Assembly: GCA_905250125.1 (NCBI GenBank)
Contig: CAJNOL010000183.1
Location: 124,001-188,000 of the forward strand
Reading direction: 5' to 3'
Length of the DNA: 64,000 nt
Origin: Rotaria sordida
Taxonomy: Eukaryota > Rotifera > Eurotatoria > Philodinida > Philodinidae
Part shown: positions 48,481-61,269 of the stretch, one piece after another
Layout: every line of letters starts with the position of its first letter
How positions within the stretch are numbered: the stretch's first letter is position 1
Translations under genes and position numbers: made by a program
The notes under the pieces: model-generated
Database searches by the model: none
The model's input: the letters and a program-made list of their open reading frames with translations, nothing else
What the model was told of the DNA's origin: nothing

Positions 48481-51400
48481 TCCAAAAAGAATTCGTTTTT
48501 GGCTTCCTAAAAAAGAAGAATTTTCTTTTACTTTCACAGTTATTCTAATTATCGTGAGACAACGATCGTCGAGAATTTTCATTGCTGTTTTATAAAAACT
48601 AGATATTATGTGCTCATAGGAAAACGAAGTGAAGTCAAGTTTAATGACTGCAAGGATTAAGTACTCGCTCAATTCTCTTGTTAGTTCACTCATCAACGCC
48701 TTTCATATGCTTCGGAGAACAGCAAGAAAGAATAAAGAAATCATTTTCTGTTTCAAAGTCCAAATTAGCTTAGTTTTTTTGTGAAAGTCAAAAGTTAGTC
48801 TATTGCAGTATTTGTCTATTTTATCTTGATGGATAAAAGACTATAGCTCATCGCTCGTTATAAAAAAGCTCATCTCTCATCAGAAAGAAAAGCTCAATCT
48901 TAATCGATTAAGCATGATGCAGATAATTCCTTTGTTATCATCAATTGACTGCAATCTATCTATTCTATAAATGAATGAAGAAACGCTTATCCTTTCCATC
49001 CGTAATAGTTACAAGACAAAGAAACAAGCAGCGGTGTAGACCATGATTGTTGATGATCAACAGGAGTACAAATAATTCAGTAATATCTATTAGTACTTTT
49101 AAATAAAGATATATTTTGTTAAAAATCGTGAAATAAAATAATTGAAATATCTACAATTTCTGTAATCGCTATAAATTGAAACGTCTTGAAATAAGAATGA
49201 ATTATTTCCATTTCTCTATTATATCGGAATTCGCTAAGAGTTTACTTGTTAGTAAATAATAATTCATATATCATAACTTAAAGAAAGAGTAGTTCTGCAT
49301 CATAATGCTTATTTGATTCGCTTTCGAATGTATCCTCTATAGTGCTGCTTTTTTATTCATTTTTTTGAAACAAACCAGAATATGCTTTACATATTCTAGG
49401 CAATCGAAGAAAAATATCAGCTTCCAACTATTTCTGGCTATCTTACTCTATATATCTCTTTGCTTCTTGAATTGTTTTCACTCTGAAATAATGCAATAAA
49501 AGGACTTTTATTGAAAATGATTGTTTGTGTGTATCAGTGTCTATCAGATAGCATACTAGTATAAATTTTGGATTCGATAATCCCATAGTTTAGAAATATA
49601 TTTTTTGATAAAATTTGATGTTATTACAGATGAGTAATTATTGAAGGACAGAATATTCACTACAATCTATAGTGTGTGGTTGCAGTTCTATTTTATGTAT
49701 TACATTCAATATGAATTCATGTATCGAATAAGTACGATATATAAACGAAAAATAAGACTCTCGAAAAATAACGTTAAAACCCATCTATCTGAGTAAAATG
49801 ATGATATAAGAAAGTTTCAATGAGTGATTATACATTTTTTTTCACTTTCTGTACCCAGACTCGTCAAAACACGCCTGTCTTGGCATTGAAACGGGCTTAA
49901 CCATCGATTTCATCTACTCAACACATGGAAATGAATTGACATCGAAAAAAGAAACGTTTTAACGTGTTATCTTTCTTCATACAAGAAGTAAGCGAGCTAT
50001 ACAGCGTTGTTTCCTTCAATTTTCGTGTTCAATGCGTCAAAACGAAACATCATTTTGCCGTTTATCTGTCTGCATGGGTGTCTTTAATTTCATTTTATCA
50101 AATGCTCAAAATAGTTGTCACAATTATTTATACAAAATTCCACCCTTTCTAACAATTTTTCAAAAATTCTTTTTTAACTTTTCTGGAATATTTTTAACTA
50201 TCTTGGAAATCTTACAGGCCAACTAGTTTTCATTCGTATGGCTAGTTAAAGTGCCCTTGCTATAATCATTTAGTCGAAAATCGCATAGTACAAAGTCTTG
50301 TGAAAATGATGAATGTGGCATTAAATTGATACCTACTTGTGTCAAATAATAAATAATATCTGGATAAGTATGAGATCAAGTATTGTCATGAAGTGTTTTT
50401 ATATCTTTTGCATTTGATGATTTTCTTTGTTTCTATATTTCATGGATAAGAGGCTTGACGTAATTTTCAATATATTAGTTGTGATCTATAGTCTTGCTTT
50501 TATTTACACTATGTATGAGAATAGAACTATTTGATTTAAAGAATATAGAAAACAAAATGTTTGATCGAAATCTACTTCGGCGAAAAATAGTCGTTGGTGA
50601 AAACATAATGTAACTTTTCTCATCTTTAGACAATCGTGGATAATTCGTTTTATTGTAACATAAGAGAGAGAGAGGTCTCAACTATAATATCATCGTAAGT
50701 TGAATATGAATCATTGTTGATAACCTGTAGTATCAGTTCAATATTTACATCTGTCAGCTCGAAAACAGGACTACCAGATCGACGGTCATCCTTTGCATCT
50801 TCTCTTCATTCATGAAAATGCTTTGTCAACCTTGCAACTGTTCGATGTGACGGAACGTTAGGTCGCAATACTATTGTAAGCTTTTCGTGAATTATCTTTG
50901 CATCGATTTCTAACGTAGTCCGAATTTTAATATAGTAGTGATCGAATTCTTTTTTGTTGGAATTGAGTTTTATCTGAAAGAATACAAGAACCAAACCCAA
51001 AATAGATTTATTATATATATGATTATAGGCAAGACATTCTACTCTTTATTCATGCAAAAGATTCTTAAATGTAAACTGGTTTATAAAATCGCAAGCAATG
51101 TTGACAGAGCGTTTGGTTAGACCTAACTAATAATGTCGAATATCAACAAAATAGATATTCGTTGAAAATATAAGTGTGATAACTAACCTATTCTCAAAGT
51201 TTTGTTATGGGAAATACTAGTATTATGTTGAATAATATTGTTAATAAGTCATGCCAGAATAAGCAGATGAGCTACGATTCACTTGTTTATTAGAAAAATA
51301 TAAACTTCTATCAGAGCAGATTGTTTGCATTTCATGACGTTTTAATTCATATATAATTTAAAAATAATTGTTGCTGTCAATTAGAACAAATCAATGATAT

Positions 51401-51899
51401 TATCTCTAGTCTTATTAAAACGTCTCATCAGTTAAAGTACAATCATGTTATCATTAAAGATCTTTTTCTGAGATCTCACTGATGAAAAACTGAATAAAAT
51501 TTCTAATTGTAAAATTGTCATCGACTAATGAAGAATAGCAAAACAATCTTACAATTTTTCATGATGATCTTCTCCTATATAAGAAAAACTTATAATTCTT
51601 AATATGGTGAGTTGAACTTGTATGTTTTCTGCAAATTAAAAACTACATAAATAAAGTTCCAGTAGATAGAGTTCGATTCATTTTTGGGTTGCCGCTGTTG
51701 ATAATGAATTGATAAACAGAACAGAGAATAATTGCACTTGCAAAGTAAGAATGATATTCAATGTCAGCGAAGATTTGGATTTGTAAATGATCATAATTCT
51801 ATTCTTATACCGTATATTGATTGAGAAAAGGCTAGACAGCAATGAAATTGATTCAAATAAGTTTACATTGTTGACGCATCGTCCAGTCGAAAGAAAAAA

Positions 51900-53460
51900 T
51901 TGTACTAGACATGCCGCCGTGTGACGTCAATTTGCCTCACATTCTACAGCTAGATGTTAGAAGAAATAAAGATTTTTCTAAGCTGTAAGTGCCGTCACAG
52001 CAGGTCGTTGAGTTACCATACTACTTATATAACACGTTATTTTGCGTCAATATGATGTCATTTGACGCAACTAGTATACTATTGCTGTTCGATGATGTCG
52101 CATGACACGAGTGGTTTACCCTTTTCAGCTTGTATATAACTTGACAGGGATCCTGTAGAGGGATTGCAATGATTCAACACGTCAGTAGTATGCATGAGAA
52201 CAGAGTAAACTAGGCTTTGATGTATTAGGGAGATGAGAAGAAAAAGAAAAGGAGAATGGGTGGACACGTATTGCAATCTTCGTGTTTGAATAAACCTGCT
52301 TAACTTTTGAAACGTCAGAGAGAATAAATTCTTTTTGTTAGTACTTTATTTTTATTCAATTTACATGATCACAAAAATTAGGCTCTAAGTCCCGATTTCT
52401 AATCTTTTTCGCGTTTTTACAAGTAATTAGAGAAAATTAAATTCGATAAGCAGTCGATTCGATTGATAAATATTTTACAGTGAAGTAATCAGTTAGTGGT
52501 ATGACACGAAGATCATTGGCTTGATCATTGATGACACATCAAATAGTCCCCAGACAGAGTATCGATACTCTAGAATCTGATTCAAGAATCAGATGACGAT
52601 GTCATTCAGCCAGCCTGGAAAAAGAGAGGATAATGTCTACAGAGACGATGCAAATAAATATTTAGTTGAATTTAGCAAGAGAAAGATAATGATAAAATTA
52701 ATCAGTTAACAGTGAAGAAATAAAATTCAGAAGAGCGCTTCTTTCTTTATTATTTTAAACAATTAATAAATAAAGATGTTAGTTGGGTACATTTTAGTAA
52801 ATTCCCTTCTCCTGTTACGACGTGAGTGTTGTATGAGACGCAACTATTGAAGATGACAGGTACCGTAATGATAATGATGACAAATGACAAGAATCAGTGA
52901 AAACTAGAATTGAACGTGAAAGACACCCAAACGATATATTTAATAAGCAGAAAGAGAGAGAAAGATAAGGTGACGAGAAAAGAATGAGTAGAGAATGTGA
53001 GAGAAGAAGGAGAATAAAAGTGAATGAAGATGTGTCTGAATGAAGAAAGAAATATGAATAAAGTGAATGTAACTAATGAAAAGCGAAAACATACAAACAC
53101 ATCAGAATATAAAGCACGGGCAACAAGACACGGAGAGAAATTACAGAGAGAAACAAACCCACATACATACTAAGCTCCAAAACAGAACATCCATGGTGGT
53201 TGTACTGTAGCATCCTCCCGCTCCTCAATAGAAGTCCTCCTTATAATAAAAGACCTTCTTTGAAGAAACCATGTGTCGAACTTAATAAAAGACCTTTCTT
53301 CAAGGGAGAAACGGTAGACTCCGGAACTGCGGGACTCCAAAGGGCTTCAAGGAACTCCGATTTCCTCTTGAATGCCTGCTGTTATAAAAATATATGGCTG
53401 TCTGCAACCCTTATTGAGAACAAGAACGACCGCAAAATCAATGAAAAGTAATGTGGACAT
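51900..53460. other. GC-richer stretch, possible decayed retroelement
   Basis: Base composition departs from the surrounding AT-rich DNA. It holds TATA-like (TATATAACTT at about 52132) and AATAAA (52288) elements and a purine-rich tract (52.9-53.1 kb). At 53.24-53.31 kb the segment AATAAAAGACCTT is duplicated. No element boundaries or coding domains could be shown, so the retroelement idea is weak. Confidence 0.25.
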
Positions 53461-53759
53461 TAGTACATACAATGCATAGATTATTTAATAGCCTTGTGTT
53501 CAAAGAAACAAAGGGCTATTTTATCACTATCAACAACTTACTTATTTGGCTAATAATTAATGGTATAATGTAAAAAAAATAAAAGTTAAGGAAAATATAA
53601 ATATAAAAACAATAACTCAACAGTTCAAGCATTTAAGAAAATAATAAGCGGCTTAGCTTCCTAGAAATTATCAACTTGATAGAAACCGATTTCCGGATGA
53701 GATAGGATCAAAGAAGCAACACGAGAAGCATGAAACCCGGCAATGTTCCCCATATAATC

Positions 53760-55500
53760 CTTACTTTCTCGTTTTTTTGCTACTTTTCCTGAATCAAGTG
53801 AAGAATATATTACATCAATATTTACACTACTTGATCGTGAAATACTAGTTAAAGAATATTATCAAATTGACTCATTTGACTGTTCAAAACTATACGAAGA
53901 GATATACGGATTAGTACTTCTACTGGTGAGAAAATAATTAAATATTCTTAATTCAGATATTACTGAAGAGGAACTTTTTTTTATAGGTGTTGATCTAAAA
54001 TATCTATGTGCCATGCGTTTGATGAATGTTTTTTCGCATCTGTTCCTAATTTTAAAGTCCATTAGCATTCGTAAGTCGTTCAAATACAAACAGCATCACG
54101 TTGTCCTCTGAGTTTATCTACGTAAACAACAGTTATTATTGTTTTCTCAAGATGCAACACATTTAGTTACTAAATGGCGTAATTGTTTGTTATCATCAAC
54201 AGCTAAATTATGCCTTGGTAATCAATTTATATCGATCATTCATTTACATGATATGATTGATAATGGAACATATACCAAATTTGATCATTGTTTAAAAAAA
54301 ATCTGACATTATCTCCAAAGATTGCCAAAATTTTAGCTCCTGTTTGACATTAGTATATAATGATCTATTTAAAATTTATGTGATAGTGTTAGAATTCGAG
54401 GAATCTTGACCTATCTTCAGATGTTAAAAATGATTATAGTGGCCTATATTAGAAAAACAATTTACTGGTGAGCGTAAGTTAACGTATTTATTATATTGAT
54501 CAATTGAGAACGGAAACGTCTTCACATTCAAGAAATGTTACATTTAATAAAATCGAATTTTATGACTACGGTTTGCCTGGTGTGTGATTTTTCTATGTCG
54601 ATTATGGTTCACATGAATAGAATTCAAAATAGTTGATACAACGCTAACAACACAAAACAATAAAAGCAGATGTTTTATTACTAAAACAGCAGATATGTTG
54701 ATTGAACCGAAGGCAAATAATTTATTATACTTAATTTTAGTTTTCAAACAGAAACAGTTACTATCACATGCATGGAATATTCATATTCTCAATTCAAAAA
54801 CTTACAAATCAACTTTTAGAAACATGCTAGCATTAAGTGGCGTTTATTCAACTATAGTCGACTTGATCATGCATGATTTTTTACGACGCATCCAAAGGTT
54901 TTCATTGCTGAATGATATTAAATGAAAACGATTACACGAGGAATAAGTTGACAATTTGATTTTTCTAGTTCATTACAAACATCGAAATGATCGTCAATCA
55001 TCATCTGCACAAACTCAAAATGATATCAATCAAATAGATATTGAACAAGTCGTCGTCAATGCGTATGATAAAGCTATCGATATAATTGATGGAATAGATA
55101 TGTCGAACTTATTGCAAAAACAAAATGTTTTTGGTTTAAAGCCATTAAGTAAATATGTGTTTTGACAATTAAATACAAATTCAAATATGTATGACTACTC
55201 ATCTCATGTAGCCAATATGGACAATGAAGACTTTGAAATAGCTGTGGGTAATGAGAATGTAGCAAATTATAATTTCAACCATGATTAATGATGATAATGA
55301 TAGTTTTTCCTCGAACAATGATCACAGTGATGAAGACGAGCAAGATGCTACTCCAAAGTTCATCAGTACCACAAAACCAGGACTTTTTTTTGGAGTAAAA
55401 GTCTTCAAAAAATTGAAACATCACATGCAACATTCTTATTTAATAGTTTCAATTAATCATGATACAAAATATTTACGAAAACAATCTGCTTGCTAGTTAC
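53760..55500 (+). pseudogene. Decayed coding sequence, probably of a multi-copy or transposon-derived gene
   Basis: Protein-like segments follow each other on the plus strand but change frame and meet stops: FFATFPESSEEYITSIFTLL (from about 53775), SQDATHLVTKWRNCLLSS (about 54150), GILTYLQMLKMIIVAYIRK (about 54398), NNLLYLILVFKQKQLLSHAW with SGVYSTIVDLIMHDFLRR (about 54715-54890), then VHYKHRNDRQSSS and an acidic C-terminal part to about 55.26 kb. The order is coherent, as for one protein of some 500-600 residues, but at least four frameshifts or stops interrupt it. The SQDATHLVTKWRN/LRKQ segments recall a domain seen in repetitive rotifer proteins of transposase-like type, but I cannot name the family. 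Confidence 0.5.
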
Positions 55501-55789
55501 TAGCAGGCGAACAAAGTAAACTTTCGAATGACAAATCACCTTGAGTAATACAGACTCATAAAAAAGGAAAAAATGTTTTTTTTCTTTATGTAACACTTTT
55601 TTGCATTTCTTTTTCGATAAGCGGCAGTTTGTTTAATTTAAAGTTGTAGAATCAGTGAGCGTGCCTCACGCAGATAATAGAAAAATAGTGTGCGCTCGCC
55701 TCAAAACCAAAGTTAATATTTATGCTATTTGATGCCATTACTGATGGAAAAAAATAAAGACGCTGTAGTTTTTGATTTTTATGGTGAAC

Positions 55790-55895
55790 TTTTTCAGAGC
55801 TACGAAGGGTTTCATGAGACTTCGAATGGCTCTAATGGACTCCGAGAGACTCCAATGGATTCCAAGTGACTCTGAAGGATTCCAAAAGATTGAAG
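55790..55895. repeat. Short-period GACTCC/GATTCC repeat
   Basis: GAGACTTCGAATGG, GGACTCCGAGAG, GACTCCAATGGATTCC and GACTCTGAAGGATTCC follow each other with a period of about 10-12 bases. A shorter similar tract lies at 53310-53365. Confidence 0.55.
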
Positions 55896-56559
55896 TCTGC
55901 GGTTTGTGTGTGCCTTCCTTAATTAATTATTTTCTCAAAAAGAATTGGGATTTCAATTAGTATATTTACATAAAATATACCTCGTTTCTAGGATTTTTAG
56001 CAGAAAACCTTCAAGGATTGAAGTCAGCATTATTTCTGGACTTTTAAAATCTTAAAAATATCTTCTCAAATTCTCAAAATCGTTTTGGTTTTTTGAAAAA
56101 TCCTTGCAATTAAAAGTTATGGAAATCAATGGGACCCAATAGAAAACTCCCTGAACACTTTGTACACTTGGACATTATAGAAGACCTGGTGTCTTCTATT
56201 GCGGTGGAGGGAGGTAACATTTTGTAATTCTGTTGATTTATAAAGGTGCAAAATGAAGATATCACAATGATCCTGTGCACGTATTTTTTTAATTTGAAAT
56301 AAAGCGTTGACCACAGATCTATTCAGTGTTCTTAAATGAAGTATGAAAAGCTTCCTGTATGAAACACAAAGCACCGATATCTTGTTCCCAAATCTTATTT
56401 TTATGGATAAACAACCTTATTCCATCTTTACAGATAATTATATGTGATACTTAAATATTTTTATTACATAACTCTTTATTTCCTTTGTATCTAATACAAA
56501 ATTCGGAAATTTTGGAAAAAAAAGTTAAAATGTCATTATTTAATTCATGATCATTCTTT
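55896..56559. other. Intergenic region
   Basis: No gene or structured repeat was recognised in this stretch. Confidence 0.4.
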
Positions 56560-56901
56560 TCAAATGGTTCCTTGTTCATCTCTTGCTCGTAAAATTCTAT
56601 TTGTACGTCCATTGGAATTTCGTTGACGTCTATCTATATCATTCGTTTTACAAGGAATTAATCGATGATGAATATTTTTAAGTCTTTCCATGAATAGTTT
56701 TCGAAAATATGCGCTACAGAATACATAAACATAAAATGGTTTAGCATAATTCAAATAGAAGAATTGTGCTGTTAATTGAGAGAAAAATCTGTCCAATACA
56801 TTTTGATAAGCTGTTTTCTCTGAACCACTTGTGATTACATAGTATGAATAATAAGACATTCGAGTAAAAATCAACAAACATGATAGACCAACTTGAAATA
56901 A
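56560..56901 (-). CDS. C-terminal part of a 7TM receptor, 5' part not found
   Basis: The frame is open from the gap edge to the stop at 56560-56562 (113 residues). LFQVGLSCLLIFTRMSYY fits TM6, and FFYLNYAKPFYVYVFCSAYF fits TM7 with a variant of NPxxY, followed by a basic helix-8 region (FRKLFMERLKNIHHR) and a charged tail. This is a typical end of a rhodopsin-like receptor, possibly peptide-binding. Sequence to the right of the 10-N gap does not continue the helices in any frame, so the gene is truncated, rearranged, or a remnant. The relation to the receptor at 3.1-3.8 kb is distant. Confidence 0.55.
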   Translation of the reverse strand, partial: LFQVGLSCLLIFTRMSYYSYYVITSGSEKTAYQNVLDRFFSQLTAQFFYLNYAKPFYVYVFCSAYFRKLFMERLKNIHHRLIPCKTNDIDRRQRNSNGRTNRILRARDEQGTI

Positions 56902-56911
56902 NNNNNNNNNN
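56902..56911. other. Assembly gap (10 N)
   Basis: Ten N directly at the 5' limit of the receptor fragment. Confidence 0.98.
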
Positions 56912-56953
56912 GCAAAATTTTGTAAAGGTCTCGAGTATATGCTTAGAGCTCAC

Positions 56954-58959
56954 TTTTCTTCATTATTAGTAGAGTATTAATTAAACTTTAATTAGTGTTT
57001 AAAATAATCTTGCTCTAAAGTGTTATTGCAAAACAAAAGATACACAGTGTTATTCAGTTTTCAACGCTCTTTCTAGCAGTATACTTGAAGATCAAAATGC
57101 ACAATAAAATATCTCTCTAGCTATTAATCAATAATATTATATTATTACATCTAATAATTAAAAAAAATCTTTTTATACTAAAATATAACCCGTGTACTTG
57201 TGTATCTAATAGTATATTTTTGAAAATTGTCTCTATTTTCCGATAACAATATAATCAACAAAATACTAAAAACGTCTTAAACTTTTCTGTGAGAGAGAAA
57301 AATTGAATTTCTTTCTTTATCTTCACGTTATAATTAATTAAATCAAGAACAGGATGTTCGTGTATCTGTTGACCCTAACTTTATACGGTGCTAAAAATAT
57401 ATCATGAACCTTTTTTTGTTTTTCAAAGAAAACATCAAAGTAAAAAGTGCCTTAAATGTTATCAGATCATTTTATATATATTTGGAAACATTCAAACTAT
57501 TAGCAAAATACATAGGCCAGATTGAACGAAATTCCTTTAACCTTAACATATAAGATATTTGAGTACAATTTTACCATAGAGTTTTTAAGTCATATGAGAT
57601 AACATTTTTATGCTCTATGCAAATATTCACTAGCGTGAAATAAAAAACTTTAATAATTAATAACTTCTCATTGATCAAACTGCAAGAGACGTAAAATGAT
57701 GACAATGACAAAGTTTTCAGTAACATTTTTTTGTTCTAAAATTCTGCAACAATTGATGTGTATTATAAAATTTGAAAAGAAAAGCTTTGTGAGAAAAGCT
57801 TTTTATATTAAAAAAAATAAAAAATTTAGTTTTCTTCTTAAATTAGAACTTCAATAAATAATACACACGTCAAATATAACTTCAAATTTAATAATCATAG
57901 TTTTATATGCTGTAAAGTATCAAAAAAAAACAAGCGATTATAAATTAATGATCGAATAATATATTCTAGATCAAATCATTCGATAGTCATATTTTTAAAA
58001 GGTTCTGTGCAATTCAATTTGTCCACATAGGCTCATATCTTACTCTGAAGACAACTCATTTATTAGATCTTATCAATTCGAGTTTGTTAGCTAAATTACA
58101 TGACTTAATTAACTTTTAAACATGAAGATAAGAATTATATCTAACGAAGTTTGTATTTAATTTTATTATTTAACAGTTCTTTGATTATGAAAAATATTAT
58201 ATCTGAAGAAAAACTATGTAAATTTTCTTTGTTCAGTTAAGACATAAGATAGAATTTTAGTAGAAATGAATTTTGTAGAAAATTAATGCGAACTGGTTAA
58301 TTAATGATTTTTGCCAAATATCAATTCTAACAATTCGAATATATTCGATATTGGTTTGATTTGTATGATTAGAATTTCTGTTATGTCAATGCCACAGACT
58401 TTTTAGACATCATCGTTAAAATCGGCTCTTTTATCACAATATTTTATTATGAACACGAATGTACTTCGAAATCTTAGGAGATAATTGGAAGAAGATTACT
58501 ATTAAGCTAACATCTTTCTTTTTTTTTAGTACTCATAAGAAATATCAGTGGAATTTTTTGTTAATACTTCTTATTACTATCTTGAAAGCTCATTAACAAT
58601 CATCTTCTTTTCAGTCCAACAATGTTTTCCATTTTACTAATAATCGATGAACTGTATTAAGAATTAATGAGAATAATTTGAATTTGTTTTCAAGTTTGAA
58701 TTAATCTATAATAATACTTATATCGAAGATACTTAAACATGTTATATAAATGGACTATGATTTCTCATCCATGAAGTGATGTCGTAATCCATTTTTATAT
58801 TCATGTATAATTAAAGTATGAAAAAAGTGGAATTCAAATGGATTTTTTTTCTCGTTTATTTATATTTAGTTTTATAGAGCTTGACGAGCTCTTCACGAAT
58901 ATATGGTTTCTCTTTGGATTCAACCACTATTTCGCTAAGAAAAATTCAAGCGACTGAAA
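56954..58959. other. Intergenic region
   Basis: About 2 kb of strongly AT-rich sequence without recognised genes or repeats. Confidence 0.5.
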
Positions 58960-60051
58960 ATGTATCATTGGCAATTATGAACTCGGTTTTTCTAAACAAA
59001 TTGTCAAATTTGAATTGCATTATTCTTTCTAACTTTGTGACAACATTTTATTCTGATTCAACATCAAAAAATTATTTAATTAGATTTAGAGTTAATAGAA
59101 TCAAAAAAAATCATCCTGTCCAAATATAGATAGCTGTAGCATATCTCATAGCATGTATTTAGTAACTATTCTTGTAAAAGCTTTTCTAACTTTTTGTAAC
59201 AAGCAACAGAAACAAGTGTCTTATCTCCTTAGAATCTCCAGATTGTGAATTGCAAAAGTACTTATTTACTTTTTCTGGATTCCATTTTATTGTTGAGAAA
59301 ATTGGTTTTCTTTTCATTTGATGGTAACATTAGGCAAAAGGATGGAAAATGCGCTTGTACTGAGCACCTTTTATTACTATGATACAGTTAAAAAACGAAA
59401 TAGATAACATATTCGGAATTAGCATTACAAATTACATAGAGTCGTAGAGATTCTAATAATTCTTGATTTCTGTGAAATAGGAGCAGAATTTCCAAAAAAT
59501 AGATCTGGAAGAAATTACAGGTGCATTTTCCATTGGAAACAGTTTTTACTAAAATATATGTGACTCTATATAGTTTGTGACGCTAATTCCGAAGATGCTA
59601 TCTATTTCACTTTTTTAAACTGTACTATGATAATAAAAGTTACTAGATACGAGCGCATTTTTCATCTCTTTGCCCAATGTTGCCATCAAATGGGAAAAAA
59701 AATTTAAATTTATCAACAATAAAACAGAACCTGGAAAAAAACTAAATAAGTACTTTTGTAGCTCAAGACCTGGAGATTCTAATTAGATAAAACACTTGTT
59801 TCTATTGCTTGTCACAAAAAATTAGAAAAGCTTTTACAAGAATACTTATAAATACGTGCTATGAGTTATATTGAAGCTATCTATATTTGGACAGGATTTT
59901 TTTTTATCCTATTAACTCTACATCTAATTAAATAAGTTTTTGATGTTGAATCAGAATAAAATGTTTTCATAAAATTAGAAAAAAAATAATGCAATTCAAA
60001 TTTGACAATTTTTTGTAGAAAAAACTGAGTTCATAATTGCCAATGATACTT
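58960..60051. mobile_element. 1.09-kb foldback element
   Basis: The left half from TGTATCATTGGCAATTATGA (58961) is matched inverted by the right half ending at TCATAATTGCCAATGATACT (60050). Intermediate pairs include TTATTCTGATTCAACATCAA, CATCCTGTCCAAATATAGAT, AAAAGCTTTTCTAA, ATTTGATGGTAACATT and CGGAATTAGC. Arms are about 490 bases with a spacer of about 110 bases near 59455-59568. Divergence is modest. It has no transposase frame; reading frames inside are by-products of the palindrome. Confidence 0.82.
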
Positions 60052-60317
60052 TATATTTTTATTTGATATAAAGTATCTGTCGTAAATTAAATAGAATTTT
60101 TGTTATGATTCAATCATGTCAACATGAGCTATATTTAATAATGTATTTTTTTTTGTTTTATTTATCAATTGAGTAAAGAGAAAGATTTACTCGGTTAATA
60201 ATAATTCTTTTATATAATCCATTGTCTTTGGAAAATGTGTAGATTAAATCACAAAAAAGGCAACAGTAAATATTTGTCGTAAAAAATAACAGAATAGAAA
60301 AAAAAAGAGATTTTTTA

Positions 60318-60390
60318 TGCCCGAGGACAGAATTGAACTGTCGACCCCTGGTTTACTAGACCAGTGCTCTAGCCACTGAGCCACACGGGC
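60318..60390 (-). tRNA. tRNA-Thr (anticodon AGU)
   Basis: A complete 73-base cloverleaf on the minus strand. The D arm is GCTC/GAGC. The anticodon stem CTGGT/ACCAG encloses loop CTAGTAA (anticodon AGT in DNA, read as IGU for ACU/ACC codons). The variable loop is GGGTC, and the T arm GACAG/CTGTC has loop TTCAATT. Internal promoter boxes A (TGGCTCAGTGG) and B (AGTTCAATTCT) are present. The acceptor stem GCCCGTG/CTCGGGC has one T-T mismatch at pair 6-67. There is no intron, and CCA is not encoded. Confidence 0.93.
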
Positions 60391-61269
60391 GTGCTTCTTG
60401 TGTGTTCTGTTTTTGATGTCGTTCTCTTCTATAGTCTCGAGCGTCATATTGTAAACACATTTTTGCATGAATCACATTGTAACAGCTGTACATGTATTCA
60501 CATAAAAGGAAATTGTATTTTATTATCTATTTGATGTTATCATGGTATCATATTAACAAATTGATTCAGATTATCAAATAATTAAAACTACGCTGCCATA
60601 TAATGTCTTAATCTATGACTCAGAAATTACTTTTAGCAAGAATACAAAAAATTTCCTTTATGATTCATCTTTGCTGTTATATATTTATCATAAAATATTC
60701 GAACATTCGAGTTTTTTTAAATTTATGATGAATATTGTTTTAGATAAAAAATCTGCTACGTTTCCTATGGCAAATGGATATAAATGGTAATTTATACTAT
60801 TACAATGTGTTTCACAATCAATTATTAATGAATTTTTAAGAATAGAGATTCTTAAAAATTTGCAATATATGAATTATTGTGGATATAAATAGAGAAGGTT
60901 AGAAAAGTAATTGATACAAGTCTTTTGCTTCACATAAAAATCATCTTTGATATCAAATGGACTAGACGAATTAAAACTGAATTAAGATATATGTAATTGG
61001 TGTTTCTTACATAGTGACATCAATCATAATTCTTTAATCAGTTTGAAACCTATATCTTTTTAGAAAAAAAAGGAGTACATTTTGTTTGTTTCTCTTATAC
61101 ATTTTCCTTGGCTCCAATGATGATGCAAATACGGAGAGGCCGCCCTTAAACAACCCTTCGAAATAACCAATCTAAATTTTGGAAGGACAAAGATTGTCAA
61201 ACTATATATAAGTTATTGCTGACGAAATCGATAGTATTCCATGAAAAAAACATTGCATCAGATTAAACA
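60391..61269. other. Region upstream of PEN-2
   Basis: About 880 bases, AT-rich. CATCAG just before the PEN-2 ATG at 61270 could be a cis or trans splice acceptor. No other gene was seen. Confidence 0.4.

Larger units (their letters stand above)
44311..53759. other. Gene-poor, repeat-rich region
   Basis: About 9.4 kb with no supported gene. It includes a dispersed repeat copy (44512-44638), a GAGTACTC-rich inverted element, a 10-N gap, a GATTCCGA-type repeat region with a palindrome and a tandem repeat, and a GC-richer stretch at about 51.9-53.5 kb. The 48.7-51.9 kb part showed nothing. Confidence 0.5.

Noticed and set aside
47230..48696. Several frames on both strands in the GATTCCGA region
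   Set aside because: Serine/proline/isoleucine-rich translations follow from the short repeats, without conserved domains.
52080..52560. Possible solo LTR
   Set aside because: TATA-like and AATAAA elements are present, but no matching ends, target duplication or primer site could be shown. It is kept only as a low-confidence note.
58881..59129. 82-residue plus-strand frame
   Set aside because: It lies mostly in the left arm of the 1.09-kb palindrome, with no protein-like pattern or splice partner.
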